DNA from: Aromatoleum bremense
GTDB taxonomy: Bacteria > Pseudomonadota > Gammaproteobacteria > Burkholderiales > Rhodocyclaceae
Length of the DNA stretch: 64,000 bases
Assembly: GCF_017894365.1 (NCBI RefSeq)
Contig: NZ_CP059467.1
Span: forward strand, 2,170,001-2,234,000
Direction: 5' to 3'
A program made the translations under genes and the position numbers. Shown here piece after piece: positions 63,395 through 64,000 of this stretch (the stretch's first letter is position 1; each line of letters begins with the position of its first letter). The notes beneath the pieces are model-generated. The model was not told the origin of the DNA, did not search any database, and saw only the letters and a program-made list of their open reading frames with translations.

Positions 63395-63907
63395 ATGAAA
63401 CCATTGATCACGTTGGGACTGGCCGCGGCCCTGGCGATGTCGGCGCCGGCCGTCTTTGCCGCCGATGCGCCGGGCGGCGCGGGCGGGCAGACGAAGCAGG
63501 AGGCCCCCGGCACGGCGGACTTCGACAAGCAGATGGCGCAGGTGCAGGAGAACATGAAAGCGATGCAGGAGCAGATGGACAGGATCCGCCAGACGCAGGA
63601 TCCCCAGGCGCGGCAGAAGCTGCTCCAGGACCACTGGGCCACGATGCAGAACAACATGCAGATGATGCACGGGATGTTGGGGCCGGGGATGATGGGCTGC
63701 TGCGGCAGCGGCCCGATGATGGGCCAGGGCATGAGGGGCGGCCGCATGATGGGTGGGCCGATGTGGGGGGACTACCGGCGCCTGACGCCCGAGCAACTCA
63801 AGCAGCGCCAGTACATGATGGAGCAATACATGCCGATGCAGCAGATGATGATGGATCAAATGATGCAGCATCAGCAGTGGATGTGGCAGCAGCCGCAGCC
63901 GAAGTGA
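63395..63907 (+). CDS. Met-rich periplasmic protein
   Basis: 170 residues. A signal peptide (MKPLITLGLAAALAMSAPAV, cut before AADAPGG) leads to a helical region (KQMAQVQENMKAMQEQMDRI) and a Met/Gly-rich part with MMGCCGSGPMMGQGMRGG and QYMPMQQMMMDQMMQHQQ. Met, Cys and His content suggests Cu(I)/Ag(I) or similar metal binding. It follows the MerR-type promoter, so it is probably metal-induced. Function not established. Confidence 0.75.
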   Translation: MKPLITLGLAAALAMSAPAVFAADAPGGAGGQTKQEAPGTADFDKQMAQVQENMKAMQEQMDRIRQTQDPQARQKLLQDHWATMQNNMQMMHGMLGPGMMGCCGSGPMMGQGMRGGRMMGGPMWGDYRRLTPEQLKQRQYMMEQYMPMQQMMMDQMMQHQQWMWQQPQPK

Positions 63908-63967
63908 ACCGTCCCGGGGCGGTCACTTCGGTGCCTCGCCCCGCGAGCGACGTTCCATTCCTCGTGC

Positions 63968-64000
63968 ATGAACACCATGAAACAATCCGTTTTCGTCATC
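63968..64000 (+). CDS. start of a further gene (cut by window edge)
   Basis: ATG 63968 begins MNTMKQSVFVI, with an alternative start at 63977. Too short to identify. An imperfect hairpin ACCGTCCC/GGGGCGGT at 63909-63924, without T-run, follows the Met-rich gene. Confidence 0.3.
   Translation, partial: MNTMKQSVFVI

Noticed and set aside
63908..63930. Hairpin after the Met-rich gene as terminator
   Set aside because: The stem has a mismatch and no T-run follows.

Overview
The window looks like the chromosome of a high-GC betaproteobacterium of the Azoarcus/Aromatoleum/Thauera group (Rhodocyclales). The evidence is the proteobacterial ATP-grasp-like GshA, a long SpoT beside rpoZ and gmk, a NarXL/DNR-type denitrification regulator cluster, a complete ccm operon and strongly GC-rich codon use. 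This assignment rests on gene content; no database was searched.

Layout. (1) 1-2809, minus strand: a compact operon runs from a Ser/Thr kinase through a PP2C phosphatase and rph to rdgB (cut by the window edge), divergent from yicC (2902-3768). (2) 3789-11264: a small integrative element of about 7.5 kb. It has a tyrosine recombinase, an AlpA-like regulator, a Toprim primase, a DUF927 ATPase and several small unknown genes. It is bracketed by imperfect 68-bp repeats that each contain a terminator hairpin, with paired 9-bp arm-type sites just inside. It also carries an iteron-like array and a stretch resembling a dnaA-dnaN intergenic region plus the first 20 codons of dnaN. (3) 11.3-13.6 kb: a porin gene lies between remnants and an intact copy of a RAYT (REP-associated) transposase with inverted ends and short tandem repeats. 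(4) 13.6-19 kb: accessory genes (DUF1499, MBL hydrolase, esterase remnant, NapD-like membrane protein, DUF488, EcsC, an N6-adenine methylase). (5) 19.2-40.2 kb: metabolic and stress genes: gshA-gshB-apbE, a DMT exporter, LysR, an HCCA isomerase-like protein, an ABC-F ATPase, ilvA, thrH, purU, a YegD-type Hsp70, a cold-shock gene, an LplT-like MFS, a transglutaminase, a TlpA-like thioredoxin, creA, arfB, a FrnE-type DsbA and a DnaJ-like protein. (6) 40.5-43.6 kb: gmk-rpoZ-spoT, which normally follow yicC directly; here about 36.7 kb separates them. (7) 43.7-58.1 kb: a DUF3460 gene, a DnaQ/GIY-YIG fusion, a Crp/Fnr regulator divergent from narXL over a NarL-type palindrome, a TPR lipid- or envelope-associated protein, and ccmABCDEFGHI. 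(8) 58.2-64 kb: a DUF2249 protein with a Gly/Cys tail, an unknown lipoprotein, alr, two frameshifted genes (a methyltransferase and ynfA), a Cd/Pb-type MerR and a Met-rich periplasmic protein.

Taken together, the right half supports anaerobic respiration: NarXL and the Crp/Fnr protein sense nitrate or NO and redox state, and Ccm matures the c-type cytochromes. The left island is a self-contained integrate/replicate module without visible conjugation or capsid genes. No rRNA, tRNA or CRISPR array was seen.
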